Made by a program: the position numbers and the translations under genes. Positions 57,801 through 64,000 of a stretch of 64,000 nucleotides of DNA are shown piece by piece. The number at the start of each line of letters is the position of its first letter. Position 1 is the stretch's first letter. The notes under the pieces were generated by a model that saw only the letters and a list, made by a program, of their open reading frames with translations, was not told the DNA's origin and did not search any database. This stretch comes from Leptidea sinapis (lineage: Eukaryota > Arthropoda > Insecta > Lepidoptera > Pieridae): NCBI RefSeq assembly GCF_905404315.1, contig NC_066267.1, positions 1,936,501 to 2,000,500 on the forward strand, in the 5' to 3' direction.

Positions 57801-60800
57801 TTCCGCAAAGTAACGCCTAATTCAATAAATTAACAGTATAATAAATAAAGCTATTATTATACTGTTAATTTTATTTTTGGGTAGGTAATAAATAGTTAAC
57901 CTCAAATCTTTAATTACAACAGTACGTTTTCTTAACATTCTTTACTTGTAATAAAATTTGAGACTTACATATAATGTTATACCTATATTTAAAAGAATAA
58001 ACCATTTGTGGATTATTATCGACTGTAAAAATCAAATCTAAGATCGACAAAATACCTTTATACGCCTTCTTAAGCTACAGTTTCGTTGGCGGCATTTAAC
58101 TTTTTTAATTCTTAACTTATTATATATAATACTTACGAGTTAAATTAATTAGTTCTGTGCATGCTGTGTTTATTTGTAAGTAATCACTACATTTAGTTCC
58201 TAGTTTTAAGTTTTACTTTTTATATTTGTGTGTATTATTGTAAGTGATTGTAAATAAACCTAATAAATAAATTACCACTTATATCGCTTATATTATTTAT
58301 ACGTATAAATTATCTAAGCGCAAACCCAATTATTTTCTATTAGCCATAAAAAACTGTTCGTCCGCAAGCTAAATTATCTCAAAAGAGCAATAGCGAGGTA
58401 GGTATACTAAAGTTGACATTTTGACAGTCTGCTCCTGCCGCTATAACTAATTAAATAAATACGCCAACTTAGATTAAGGATTGGTCTCCGCTGCGCTCCA
58501 ACTAGACAACGCACTACCTAAGAACAATACAACTTTTGTATTACAGCAACTATAGAAGCTTGTTTGCGTTTGATCTTGACACTCAATTGCATCTTTAAAA
58601 TTTTGTAACATACGCTTCGTGTTATTTTACATTGAAATGAATAAAATAATAAATACTTACTGTTGTTGATGATATGTGATCCCAGTGTATTTCTTATTTC
58701 TTGTAGTATTATTTTTATTATGTAACCCGGCATTTAAGTTGCAATTATTATCAAAATTTTACAGAATATGTGGCACGTCAACGTCACACATTGTTCGAGA
58801 CTGGCTCGAGTACGCCCACTTGGGCGTAGTATTAGTTACCGCACTTTGCGACTACGCCGGCGGTATCTTTTTTTTATGGAATAGGAGGACAAACGAGCGT
58901 ACGGGTCACCTGTTGTTAAGTGATTACCGCCGCCCACAATCTCTTGCAACACCAGAGGAAGCACAGGAGCGTTGCCGGCCTTTAAGGAAGGTGTACGCGC
59001 TTTTTTTGAAGGTACCCATGTCGTATCGTCCCTGAAACACCGCACAAGGAAGCTCATTCCACAACTTTGTAGTACGTGGAAGAAAGCTCCTTGAAAACCG
59101 CACTGTGGAGGACCGCCACACATCCAGATGGTGAGGATGATATCCTAACTTGTGGCGTGTCGTGCGAAGGTGGAATTCGGCGGCAGGAATCAGGTTAAAC
59201 AGCTCTTCGGAACACTCCCCGTGATAAATGCGGTAGAAGACACACAATGAAGCGACAATATCTAGTTGTAGCACAGCGGAGACCAATTCGTAATCTGAAT
59301 GCGCAAAATTCTCAGACAAAATTCAAATTAAAAAAAGCTTATAAGTATAGAAATGTATTTAAAATGTATCTACGTAGGTACGAAACCCTTCGCGAGCACG
59401 TCTCACTCGCACTTGACCGGGTATATAGTTATTGTATAGTATTATTGGTATTAGTACCGAAAAGGATAACTTCATAGAGGACTCTATAAGACATTAACCG
59501 AAAATTGGTATATGATGATGAAGTATATGAATGTGAAAACAAAATTTTGAAATGAAAAAATCTATAAAAAAAGCAAGCACTCCGGGAGTGCCGACAGAAG
59601 TGAAAACTTGAACATTGACGTTGTGCATTTTTAAATATTTTGTAATGGTTATGGAATAATTTCGAACGTATTGCTTTATTTATTCGTATAATACTTGCTA
59701 GCAATTCATTTATTGCGCTATCATATCCTAAATTGACAATTTATATAATACTAGTGGACCCGACAGACGTTGTCCTGTACACACGTCTTAAATTTGAAAA
59801 ATCAGTCCAGCCGTTAGGAGGTAGTTCAATTATGAATCTAAACCATCCTCGAATCCCCTTGAACTCACACAAATATTTCATTAGGATCGGTCCAGCCGTC
59901 TAGGAGGAGTTCAGTGACATACACACGCACACAAGAAATATATTATATATATACTAGCTGACCCGACAGACTTTGTTCTGTATATAATAAATAAAATAAT
60001 GTTTTATATAAATTTGTCATGTTATCATAACATCAAAAATTACTTCGTAAAATATCCACCCTGCTGTCGTATTGAAATTGTTTCACAGCAGAACTGCAAA
60101 ACGTGCGTAAATAAATTCTCTCATAGAAATTATGTATGGACACATCAAAGGAAAAACAAATTTGTTGTTTTTATTTAATTTAGCAGAATTTTCCTATTTA
60201 TTCACCTTTTAAACCTTCTCTGGACTTCCACAAATAATTCAAGACCTAAATTTGCCAAATCGGTCCAGCCGTTCTCGAGTTTTAGTGAGACTAACGAACA
60301 GCAATTCATTTTTGAATATATAGATAAAGATAGAAAAGTTTACACTTCAGAACTGGGTAAGTATTACAATTATTTTACATTAAAAAGTTTATCTCTCAGA
60401 AAAATCAACGTTCATGCATAATTTCAACGACTGTCTTACGAATTTTCGATAAGGCCACGTGTCCTGACGTGAGTTTAACATTTTATACTCATCCCAAGGA
60501 AAGTGTTCAACGCCTCTAAAGATGTTTACACTTCAAAAATTTTAAGAAATCATAAACCAAAATTCACCATTATACTGCGGTGGACTAGCTATTTGAAACG
60601 AAATTATTATTTTTACCTTAAGTAGGTATCTTCTTAAATTACTGATTAACATATCCCTCTTACATTCTGTGGACAGCGACAAAAATTATTATACTTTTAA
60701 ATTCAAACATTAATTGCTAACTTTGTTAAAAAAAATATCAGTTTATTTACTCGCAACTCGCAATCAATAATACCTATTCTTTAAATACCCTCATTATATT

Positions 60801-61009
60801 ATAAACTAAAACTACGTATATTATGTACAGTTTACATCTACATCGAACGACAATTCAAAAATGCTTTTAAAAACAAACTTTTCACTAACTATTATTACAT
60901 TCCTTAATAATTTATTTATTCCTAATAAAAAGGTCAGTAAATAAAAAAAACTTACAGAATCTGATGATCCAGTGCTGTAATCGTTCGTATACGTTTGTGT
61001 CTGAAGCAT
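45606..61009 (-). CDS. nos: nanos: complete nine-exon gene model
   Basis: Nanos is a cytoplasmic RNA-binding translational repressor of the germ line. It acts with Pumilio and recruits the CCR4-NOT deadenylase (family knowledge). Nine exons join in frame: 61009-60956, 55578-55491, 55018-54917, 54157-53960, 53375-53244, 51121-51008, 49533-49388, 47951-47774, 45811-45606. They sum to 1218 bases, 405 codons plus TAG. Each internal junction has AG and GT, and the phases are 0, then 1 for the next five introns, then 0, then 1. The zinc finger is canonical: C281-X2-C284-X12-H297-X9-C307 and C315-X2-C318-X7-H326-X4-C331. Exons 4-6 repeat a WP/LLLQ module. A 74-residue tail follows the finger. Lepidoptera have several nanos paralogues; which one this is cannot be told here. 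The first two exons rest on phase and frame, not on homology. Confidence 0.88.
45865..46112 (-). mobile_element. S1 short retroelement in nanos intron 8
   Basis: TTTTCTTATGCCAATACGAGACAAG to GCGTCCCACTGG with a central deletion. Same strand as nanos, between exons 8 and 9. DNA at 46113-46404 shows only a (GA)n tract at 46279-46299. Confidence 0.75.
46405..46600 (-). mobile_element. LINE-D 3' UTR fragment
   Basis: Reverse of the 8392 and 24969 blocks: AAAAGGCATTTATATTCTC to AGCATTCTTTTCTTGCG, in nanos intron 8. Confidence 0.6.
46640..46830 (-). pseudogene. RTE-like LINE C-terminal fragment
   Basis: Reverse counterpart of 31000-31180 (CATTTCAGCCGGAAGACGTC, GGACAAAGGCCTC), frames broken, in nanos intron 8. 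Confidence 0.6.
46985..47330. mobile_element. Two opposed fragments of the jockey-like LINE
   Basis: About 46985-47160 resembles the LINE 3' region in plus orientation (GGCATGGGTACTTTC, GTTTGGGCGGCGGTGGTCAC). About 47190-47320 is the same region in minus orientation (ACACCAGAGGAATCACAAGG, GTACCCATGTCGTATCGTCC). They meet head to head at a T-rich run (47188-47197). Confidence 0.6.
47514..47737 (+). mobile_element. S1 short retroelement beside nanos exon 8
   Basis: CCAGTGGGAGGTTCC to CTTATTTTCATTAAAAAAG, lacking part of the 3' half. Its tail ends about 36 bases from the exon 8 donor, antisense to nanos. Confidence 0.8.
47774..47951 (-). CDS. nos: nanos exon 8 (CCHC zinc fingers)
   Basis: Acceptor GGTAGCAG, donor GACG/GTATG. 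Carries both CCHC fingers: CRFCKNNGE..., H297, VECPVLRALTC, KCGASGDHAHTIKYCP. All eight zinc ligands are present with exact family spacing. This exon alone identifies the gene. The finger contacts RNA together with Pumilio (family knowledge). Confidence 0.97.
47952..48961. other. nanos intron 7 DNA, unassigned
   Basis: AT-rich intron sequence. No repeat or coding feature was recognised. Confidence 0.4.
48962..49320 (+). mobile_element. LINE 3' end, cousin of LINE-D
   Basis: A frame ending KETLMNKAYYKV and TAG at 49184 resembles LINE RT C-termini. It is followed by TTGAGTTTCTTGCTGATTC, a diverged form of the LINE-D 3' UTR start. Lies in nanos intron 7, antisense. Confidence 0.5.
49388..49533 (-). 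CDS. nos: nanos exon 7 (linker to zinc finger)
   Basis: Acceptor TAACCGTAG, donor GAAG/GTATAC. Residues 230-278: Gln/Leu-rich (EQQQLLLNSF), then VLHELLRIITQAQ and the basic end NYKPRRK that leads into the zinc finger, as usual in nanos proteins. An S1 element ends about 45 bases upstream of the acceptor. Confidence 0.9.
49578..49832 (-). mobile_element. S1 short retroelement beside nanos exon 7
   Basis: TTTATGATTGTAAGGGACGAG to GCAAAGGAGCCTCCTACT, with a deletion in the middle. It ends about 45 bases upstream of the exon 7 acceptor, sense to nanos. Confidence 0.8.
49833..50652. other. nanos intron 6: partial S1 and poly(C) tract
   Basis: A truncated plus-strand S1 lies at 50017-50180 (GGCTAGATTATGGGTACC to AATGTCTCAACGTCCTGC, joined by a deletion). 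A run of about 17 C at 50466-50482 is followed by a T-run near 50500. The rest is unassigned. Confidence 0.5.
50653..50995 (-). mobile_element. Non-autonomous Helitron, complete, 12 bases from a nanos splice donor
   Basis: Minus strand: starts TCTATACTAATATTATAAAG after A at 50996 and ends GGCAAAACAACGTTTGCC (hairpin), GGGTCAG, CTAG before T. It includes a (GTTT)n run near its 5' end. 343 bp, no ORF. Same strand as nanos. Confidence 0.8.
51008..51121 (-). CDS. nos: nanos exon 6, repeat module C
   Basis: Acceptor TGTCCTAG, donor TCTG/GTAAGT. Residues 192-230: IPGMGTPGTYMPQ, W208-P209, AELLLQ at 221-226, then ATSG. Phase 1-1. A Helitron starts 12 bases past the donor; an S1 element lies about 95 bases upstream of the acceptor. 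Confidence 0.87.
51215..51487 (+). mobile_element. S1 short retroelement in nanos intron 5
   Basis: CCTTTGTACAGGATGCCGGC to CCAATATTTTCATAAAGAAATAA, 5' end slightly shortened and one internal gap. Confidence 0.8.
51488..52134. other. nanos intron 5 DNA, unassigned
   Basis: AT-rich. A minus open frame at 51833-52042 has no domain. Confidence 0.35.
52135..52735 (-). mobile_element. S3 tRNA-derived SINE split by a Helitron
   Basis: The S3 tail (TTGCCCCAAACTAGGCATAG...ATACAAGACAACGATA) stops at 52201 and resumes at 52581 with TATTTAATACAATATAC...GATTGCACCTACCGGGATT. The copy at 4035-4060 has ACAACGATGTATTTAATACA uninterrupted. Confidence 0.75.
52202..52580 (+). mobile_element. Non-autonomous Helitron, complete, nested in an S3 SINE
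   Basis: Starts TCTATCTATATATATAAAAT after A and ends ACAGAACAACGTCTGT (hairpin), CGGATCAG, CTAG before T. The interior matches the Helitron at 59954 (GAATTGCTGTT, GAGAACGGCTGGACCGATTT). 379 bp. Confidence 0.8.
53105..53168 (-). repeat. S3 SINE head fragment in nanos intron 5
   Basis: CGGGACCTCTAGCTCAGTAGG and GTCACTAACCACTGGGCTATA: the tRNA-like head of S3 reversed, about 80 bases past the exon 5 donor (at 53243). It contains no intact B-box. DNA at 52736-53104 shows nothing else. Confidence 0.55.
53244..53375 (-). CDS. nos: nanos exon 5, repeat module B
   Basis: Acceptor TATCCTAG, donor GAAG/GTACAA. Residues 148-192: VSGLGAPSNYLRQ, W164-P165, ADLLLQ at 181-186, then ATAGE. Phase 1-1. A 60-bp S3 SINE scrap lies about 80 bases past the donor. 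Confidence 0.85.
53960..54157 (-). CDS. nos: nanos exon 4, repeat module A
   Basis: Acceptor TTTCTCTAG, donor GCAG/GTAAT. Residues 82-148. Module signature: FPGMGPPPNYLRQ, W98-P99, and AAELLLQ at 119-125. It is longer than modules B and C by a tail after LLLQ. Phase 1-1, so it can be duplicated or skipped without shifting the frame. Confidence 0.85.
54350..54670 (-). pseudogene. RTE-like LINE RT remnant in nanos intron 3
   Basis: GGTCCATCTGGTAGGACATC, GTTCCCAACTACGATCAATG and TCCAGGCTCTCATT are antisense blocks common to insect RTE RT ORFs. Heavily decayed. Confidence 0.5.
54917..55018 (-). CDS. nos: nanos exon 3
   Basis: Acceptor CCTCTGCAG, donor TTCAG/GTATGT. 34 residues including CLDAVMLEFQLNG. 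A second AG six bases further in (GTGCAG) keeps the frame, so two residues could be spliced in or out. Phase 1 at both ends. Confidence 0.8.
55095..55172. repeat. 31-bp tandem repeat, about 2.4 copies
   Basis: The unit CGATTACTAATTCGATTG, then TATTTGTTTGATG, is repeated in tandem with one or two changes, just upstream of nanos exon 3 in intron 2. Confidence 0.7.
55491..55578 (-). CDS. nos: nanos exon 2
   Basis: Acceptor CATTTTCCAG and donor GAAG/GTACC. 29 codons plus one base, open in the only frame that joins exon 1 (phase 0) to exon 3 (phase 1). It reads FLPSIKKSSWSAWQQDDF and continues with RRRS. No homology was used; the phase fit and lack of stops are the evidence. Confidence 0.7.
55770..55830. 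repeat. Dispersed repeat with CCTCTACACGAGG palindrome
   Basis: GGCCTCTACACGAGGCATCC matches 30545-30590. Lies in nanos intron 1. Confidence 0.5.
56026..56361. mobile_element. M1 MITE, truncated, opposite orientation
   Basis: GGATTGGTCTCCGCTGC, GATACCGCAGGCGTAGTCGC and the interior AATAACACGAAGCGTATG, reversed relative to 11750. It stops at about 56361, where the inverted-repeat element with the THAP-like start begins. Confidence 0.65.
56362..56708 (+). mobile_element. Short inverted-repeat element with a THAP-like start
   Basis: Ends 56362-56398 and 56672-56708 are inverted copies: AAGGACTCCG at the tips and CAGTGAAGCACC at the inner ends, with a diverged middle. Inside, 56541-56579 reads ATG then SSCVVKKCKNN, the start of a THAP zinc-binding domain (C-X4-C form), followed at once by GT at 56580. 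THAP domains begin P-element and Kolobok transposases. Probably an internally deleted DNA transposon; the rest of the transposase is absent. Confidence 0.5.
57072..57383 (+). mobile_element. S1 short retroelement, full length
   Basis: CCAGTGGGAGGCTCC to CCCTTAATATCATAAAAAAAA; the best preserved S1 in nanos intron 1, antisense to nanos. DNA at 56709-57071 shows nothing else. Confidence 0.85.
57384..58468. other. nanos intron 1 DNA with CpG-rich patch at 57560-57660
   Basis: The CpG-rich patch contains TCACCGCGGGCCGCATCG. 57725-57825 is an inverted copy of the repeat at 30440-30530. No coding feature. Confidence 0.35.
58469..59298. mobile_element. M1 MITE split by a jockey-like LINE insertion
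   Basis: The left end TTAGATTAAGGATTGGTCTC and the right end GCGGAGACCAATTCGTAATC are inverted copies. M1 breaks at 58867 after CGGTATC and resumes at about 59259 with TATCTAGTTG. It is the most complete M1 for terminal repeats of about 38 bp. Confidence 0.75.
58868..59258 (-). mobile_element. Jockey-like LINE, 3' 390 bp, nested in M1
   Basis: Almost identical to 39722-40110 (only a few differences by eye). Carries the C-terminal frame (ECSEELFNLIPAAEFHLRTT ...) and the CCATAAAAAAAA tail. TATC flanks both sides, a candidate target duplication. Probably a young insertion. Confidence 0.8.
59299..59574. other. nanos intron 1 DNA, unassigned
   Basis: No supported feature. Confidence 0.35.
59751..59947 (-). 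mobile_element. Short Helitron-like element
   Basis: Minus 3' end at CTAGTGGACCCGACAGACG (hairpin area then CTAG reversed). The body has two GGTCCAGCCGT-type blocks and ends in an ACACACGCACACAAG stretch. The 5' TC end is unclear. Confidence 0.5.
59954..60331 (-). mobile_element. Non-autonomous Helitron, complete
   Basis: Minus: starts TCTTTATCTATATATTC and ends GACAGACTTTGTTCTGT reversed (hairpin), GGGTCAG, CTAG. Closely related to 52202-52580 along its whole length. It abuts the preceding Helitron-like element. Confidence 0.75.
60541..60955. other. nanos intron 1, proximal part
   Basis: AT-rich intron next to exon 1, no feature seen. Confidence 0.4.
60956..61009 (-). CDS. nos: nanos exon 1 (start codon)
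   Basis: ATG at 61009-61007 in the favourable context ATCAAAATG, 18 codons (MLQTQTYTNDYSTGSSDS), then the donor GTAAG at 60955. Ends in phase 0, as exon 2 requires. It is 5.4 kb from exon 2. Assigned by strand, start context, donor and phase only. Confidence 0.65.
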
Positions 61010-61200
61010 TTTGATGTTACCAATAATATATAATTGTTTCTGTAGAGTGTTAGACTCTTTGTGTCAATTCTCGAACGGTCCGCTTAGAATACAAAACAAA
61101 AGACGAATGAATTGATATTATTTTAAAAAGCTGTCGTTGCGTTGCCCGTTGGCACATAAGCAAAATGGCGACGGAATTGTTTTAAATTAGGCTGGAAACA
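61010..61200 (-). promoter_or_regulatory. Probable nanos 5' UTR and promoter region
   Basis: Lies upstream of the nanos start codon on minus. A CpG-containing stretch (GCGGACCGTTCGAGAATTG, and GCCATTTTGC further up at about 61160) stands out in AT-rich DNA. No clear TATA box at a fixed distance. CTACAG at about 61044 could be an acceptor if a further non-coding exon exists. Confidence 0.35.
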
Positions 61201-61739
61201 ATTGTGACCAAGTAAATCTAATATTAAATTGTAAAAATATAATTTTATAAGATTTCGCATTCGATTTTGGATCTGGACTGCTTTTAGCATTATATATTTT
61301 ATACTATATTTTTTACTTTTAAATAAACAAAACGTTTCTGTAAATTTTAATTTTAATTTGCAGTGCCTTAGTAACAATAATATAATATAGTAATATATAT
61401 TTATATATATATAATTAATAAATGTACATAAAGTTATTATTCCTTTCATTAAATAAAATAGCGGAGTACTCGCCTATACAAAAAAGTTCTTGCTTGATAG
61501 AGAGCTCCAGACTTTTGTTTTGAATGAAGGTGATTTCAGAAATAGAAATATATTTATATGTACCAGACAGTCACTTACTTACTCCATTTGTTATATTTAC
61601 AACAGAGAAAATGTCCAGTCCAACCTCATTTTGGTTGACCAATGAGTGTTCAGTGTATCTGTCTGTTACGTTTTACGCCTTATGTCTGTATTAATACTGA
61701 CATTGACATTGACTGACATTGTCTTTTAGTTTAAACTTC
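61201..61739. other. Unassigned AT-rich DNA
   Basis: A minus open frame at 61123-61449 is Ile/Tyr/Leu-rich from AT tracts, not credible as a gene. Confidence 0.35.
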
Positions 61740-62190
61740 AAAATGCTCCTTTCCACGGCTCTCTGAGTTTTAACAAGTTTGTCCGTATGTTTTTTGTCAA
61801 AGCCCAGGTTTCGCAGCTATAAGCAATGGTAAGGAGATTACAGGCTCCAAAAGTCTTTTTCTTTAGCATTTTTCTATGTTCCTTGCTTTCATGATTTCTT
61901 TCAAAGCCCAAAATCTATTCCGCCCAGTTGCAATTATTTTATTAATTACTTTCTATTTAGCGATACAATCTTGCATACACATATACATACACATATTCCT
62001 ACACATATTCCTTAACATATTCCAGTTTTAGACCATGATTTTATCTGCAACCACTGAGTTGGTCATCATCTTCTGTCTGCTAGGGACTCTATCAAGGATT
62101 CCAGTACTCTTGGGCTTTTTTCCCAATATAAGTCAGTAGGTTATCAGCAAATCTTAGGAAGTTTCAATCACAACCATTTGCCATATGAAT
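61740..62190 (-). pseudogene. RTE-like LINE reverse transcriptase remnant
   Basis: On minus, at about 61755-61835, a frame reads TIAYSCETWALTKNIRTNLL, a conserved C-terminal RT-ORF motif of insect RTE-type LINEs. The flanking sequence is too decayed to follow. Confidence 0.6.
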
Positions 62191-63567
62191 TCGTATTTAA
62201 GGCTGTCTTAGATAGATTTATTGTACTCGTTATATTTTATATATGTTATAGAGTGTATATTATCAATGGGGTCATAGTTTTTTTCTTTTCTCTTCTCTAA
62301 TCTATTTCGTTAGATAGTCTTTTATAACATCTGCATCTTCATAACATAAAAGTATTTTTTCTGTAGTTGGATTTTACGATGGGACTTGCAGAAAATTATG
62401 ACTTTTAAGAGTGACACCAAAAGACCGAATTCCAGTCAGACCTAACTGTAAACAAATGCTGAACAACTGAACTCGACGATCAGCTCGTTTATGTATAAAT
62501 TGAAAAGCATAGTGAGCTTAACCCTCATCTCACCCTATACTCCAACTCTTCAATTGGAGTTGTAGGAACGTAGTTGTGCGATGTAGGAACATGTTAAAAC
62601 GGCTTTTTATTCATTCATAATACGTACCTAAAGTAGGTACAATGATACCTAAAAATATATAATGATACAATAATTATTGTTGATGTCTAACATCCCGTGA
62701 ATAATAAATGTTCATGTTTGTAATCGCCCTTAATATTGGTAAATTTGGTCATTAACAACCAATTATGAACCTTTTTCAAAAGCGCTAAGCACTAAAATAA
62801 AATCAATTTTTATTCATCTATGATTTGTTTTCAAGTTGCAGGTGGTGCGTAGAGTCGCACACAATCATAACTCGATAGTAATTATCGTCCTAAATTATGA
62901 TTACACTGTATAAATTTTAAGCTTATTATTGCTTGTTTAATAACTTGAGTTTATACAATGAGTTTTATCAAATTACAAAGTAATATTGGCCGTGTTCATT
63001 TTATAGAGATGTTTATACTCGTAGGTATATTATATTGTTATATTTGAAATTATTAAACCTTTCAGTTGACGTTTCTTATAAATTATAATATTGTAGTACT
63101 TAATACATCTAACCTCATCTGGGAAAGCCCTTGGCGATCAGAAGAGTAGGTAAGCGATCTACTTACCTACTTAAGAATTTTAATATGAGATAAGTATAAA
63201 AAATGGAAAACGAGATATTATTGTCGAAAGAAACCCAGATTACTTTGTAGTCTGGGTTTCTTTCTGGTTCCGGTAAGTGATGAAAATATATTTTTTAACA
63301 TTTGAGTGTGTTATTTAAATAATTTGCCTCTCGTTGCCACCTGAAGATAAGTAGGTACATATTTGGCATACAGACTATCTAGTTTAAATTAAAACCTTCT
63401 TGGTTAATGATTTCTACACTGAATCTTTCTTCATATTATGGCACCTAGAATGTTCTAGATTTAAAAATGTACTACATTAATTGATTATTTTAGTTTCAGT
63501 TCGGTTTTTTAAGTAAAATTAGAACTAACGAAGCAAATCACAACAAAATGCTGTTTTTGAAGACTTA
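62191..63567. other. Unassigned DNA
   Basis: AT-rich, no gene. A perfect 14-bp hairpin at 63226-63264 is listed separately. Confidence 0.35.
63226..63264. repeat. Perfect 14-bp inverted repeat
   Basis: GAAAGAAACCCAGA, an 11-base loop, then TCTGGGTTTCTTTC. Fully complementary, isolated, not followed by a T-run. It is short for a typical microRNA precursor. Confidence 0.7.
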
Positions 63568-63568
63568 C

Positions 63569-63832
63569 CAGTGGAAGGCTCCTTTGCACAGGAAGCCGGC
63601 TAGATTATAGTACAGCGGTGCCAATTTCTGCAGTGAAGCAGTAATGTGTAAGCAGTATTGTTTCGGTCTGAAGGACGCCGTAACTAGTGAAATTACTAGG
63701 CAAACGAGACTTAACATCTCACGTCTGAAGGAGACGAACGCAATTATAGTGCCGATCAGCTTTATGGGATTTTTAAGAATCCTGAACGGCACTACATTGT
63801 AATCGGCGGGGCGTATCAATTACCATAGTTGC
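63569..63832 (+). mobile_element. S1 short retroelement, 3'-truncated
   Basis: CCAGTGGAAGGCTCC to GCGTATCAATTACCATAG; it stops before the TTTTCATAAAAA tail. DNA at 63833-64000 shows no feature. Confidence 0.75.
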
Positions 63833-64000
63833 TTAAAATTTAAAACGTAGTGGATTTTGGCTATATTCATTTTTTACAAGAGTATAGCCGTCATCTGTCA
63901 ATCTATCAATGACTCCACGTTTCATATACAATCAAGATCGAATGAATCGCTTTTATCAATGAGAGTTTCGCTAGGCTGATGGACATTCGCAACAAAATGT

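Larger units (their letters stand above)
59575..60540. repeat. R5 repeat split by two Helitrons
   Basis: The left part 59575-59748 (CACTCCGGGAGTGCCGACAG...) and right part about 60336-60540 (CAGAACTGGGTAAG, TACAATTATTTTACATTA, GGCCACGTGTCCTGACG) match the continuous copy at 2825-3250. Confidence 0.65.

Noticed and set aside
1..64000. CRISPR arrays, operons, riboswitches, rRNA
   Set aside because: None seen. The content (spliced genes, SINEs, LINEs, Helitrons) is that of an animal nuclear genome, where CRISPR arrays and bacterial-type operons are not expected.

Overview
The window reads as a lepidopteran nuclear genome segment. It is AT-rich and intron-rich, with no operons. It is packed with families typical of moths and butterflies: non-autonomous Helitrons, tRNA-derived SINEs, a very abundant short retroelement ending in CATAAAAAA (called S1 here), 5'-truncated non-LTR retrotransposons, MITEs and a mariner remnant. 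That assignment is inferred from repeat style and gene content, not from a marker gene.

Two genes are supported. On the plus strand, 9921-11382 is the terminal coding exon of a C2H2 zinc-finger transcription factor; its earlier exons were not found. On the minus strand, 61009 down to 45606, a complete nine-exon nanos gene can be assembled. Every junction has an AG acceptor and GT donor, every phase matches, and the sum is 405 codons plus stop. It carries the exact Nanos double CCHC zinc finger. Its middle holds three consecutive phase 1-1 exons that encode versions of one motif (G-[ML]-G-x-P..Y..Q..WP ... A-[ED]-LLLQ), which points to tandem exon duplication. This is the most interesting item in the window.

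Layout. 1-9.9 kb: intron or intergenic DNA with S1, Helitron, MITE and LINE fragments. 9.9-11.4 kb: zinc-finger exon, then 3' sequence with a MITE inserted. 12-39 kb: repeat-dominated DNA containing RTE-like, jockey-like and CR1-like LINE fragments, a decayed mariner, a 192-bp tandem duplication and several CpG-rich patches that could be promoters but have no gene model. 39.7-42.4 kb: the longest mobile element, a 5'-truncated minus-strand LINE with endonuclease and reverse transcriptase, broken by one frameshift and one nonsense codon. 42.4-45.2 kb: nested Helitrons, an inverted-repeat element and a polyadenylated retroelement end. 45.6-61.0 kb: nanos, its introns crowded with mobile elements, one of them starting 12 bases after a splice donor. 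61-64 kb: nanos upstream region, an RTE remnant and repeats.

Several nested insertions can be resolved because an uninterrupted copy of the host repeat lies elsewhere in the window. The S1 element also shares its 3' end with the jockey-like LINE, which suggests a SINE/LINE partnership. All calls were made by eye; repeat boundaries are approximate by about 10-20 bases unless a terminal motif is named.
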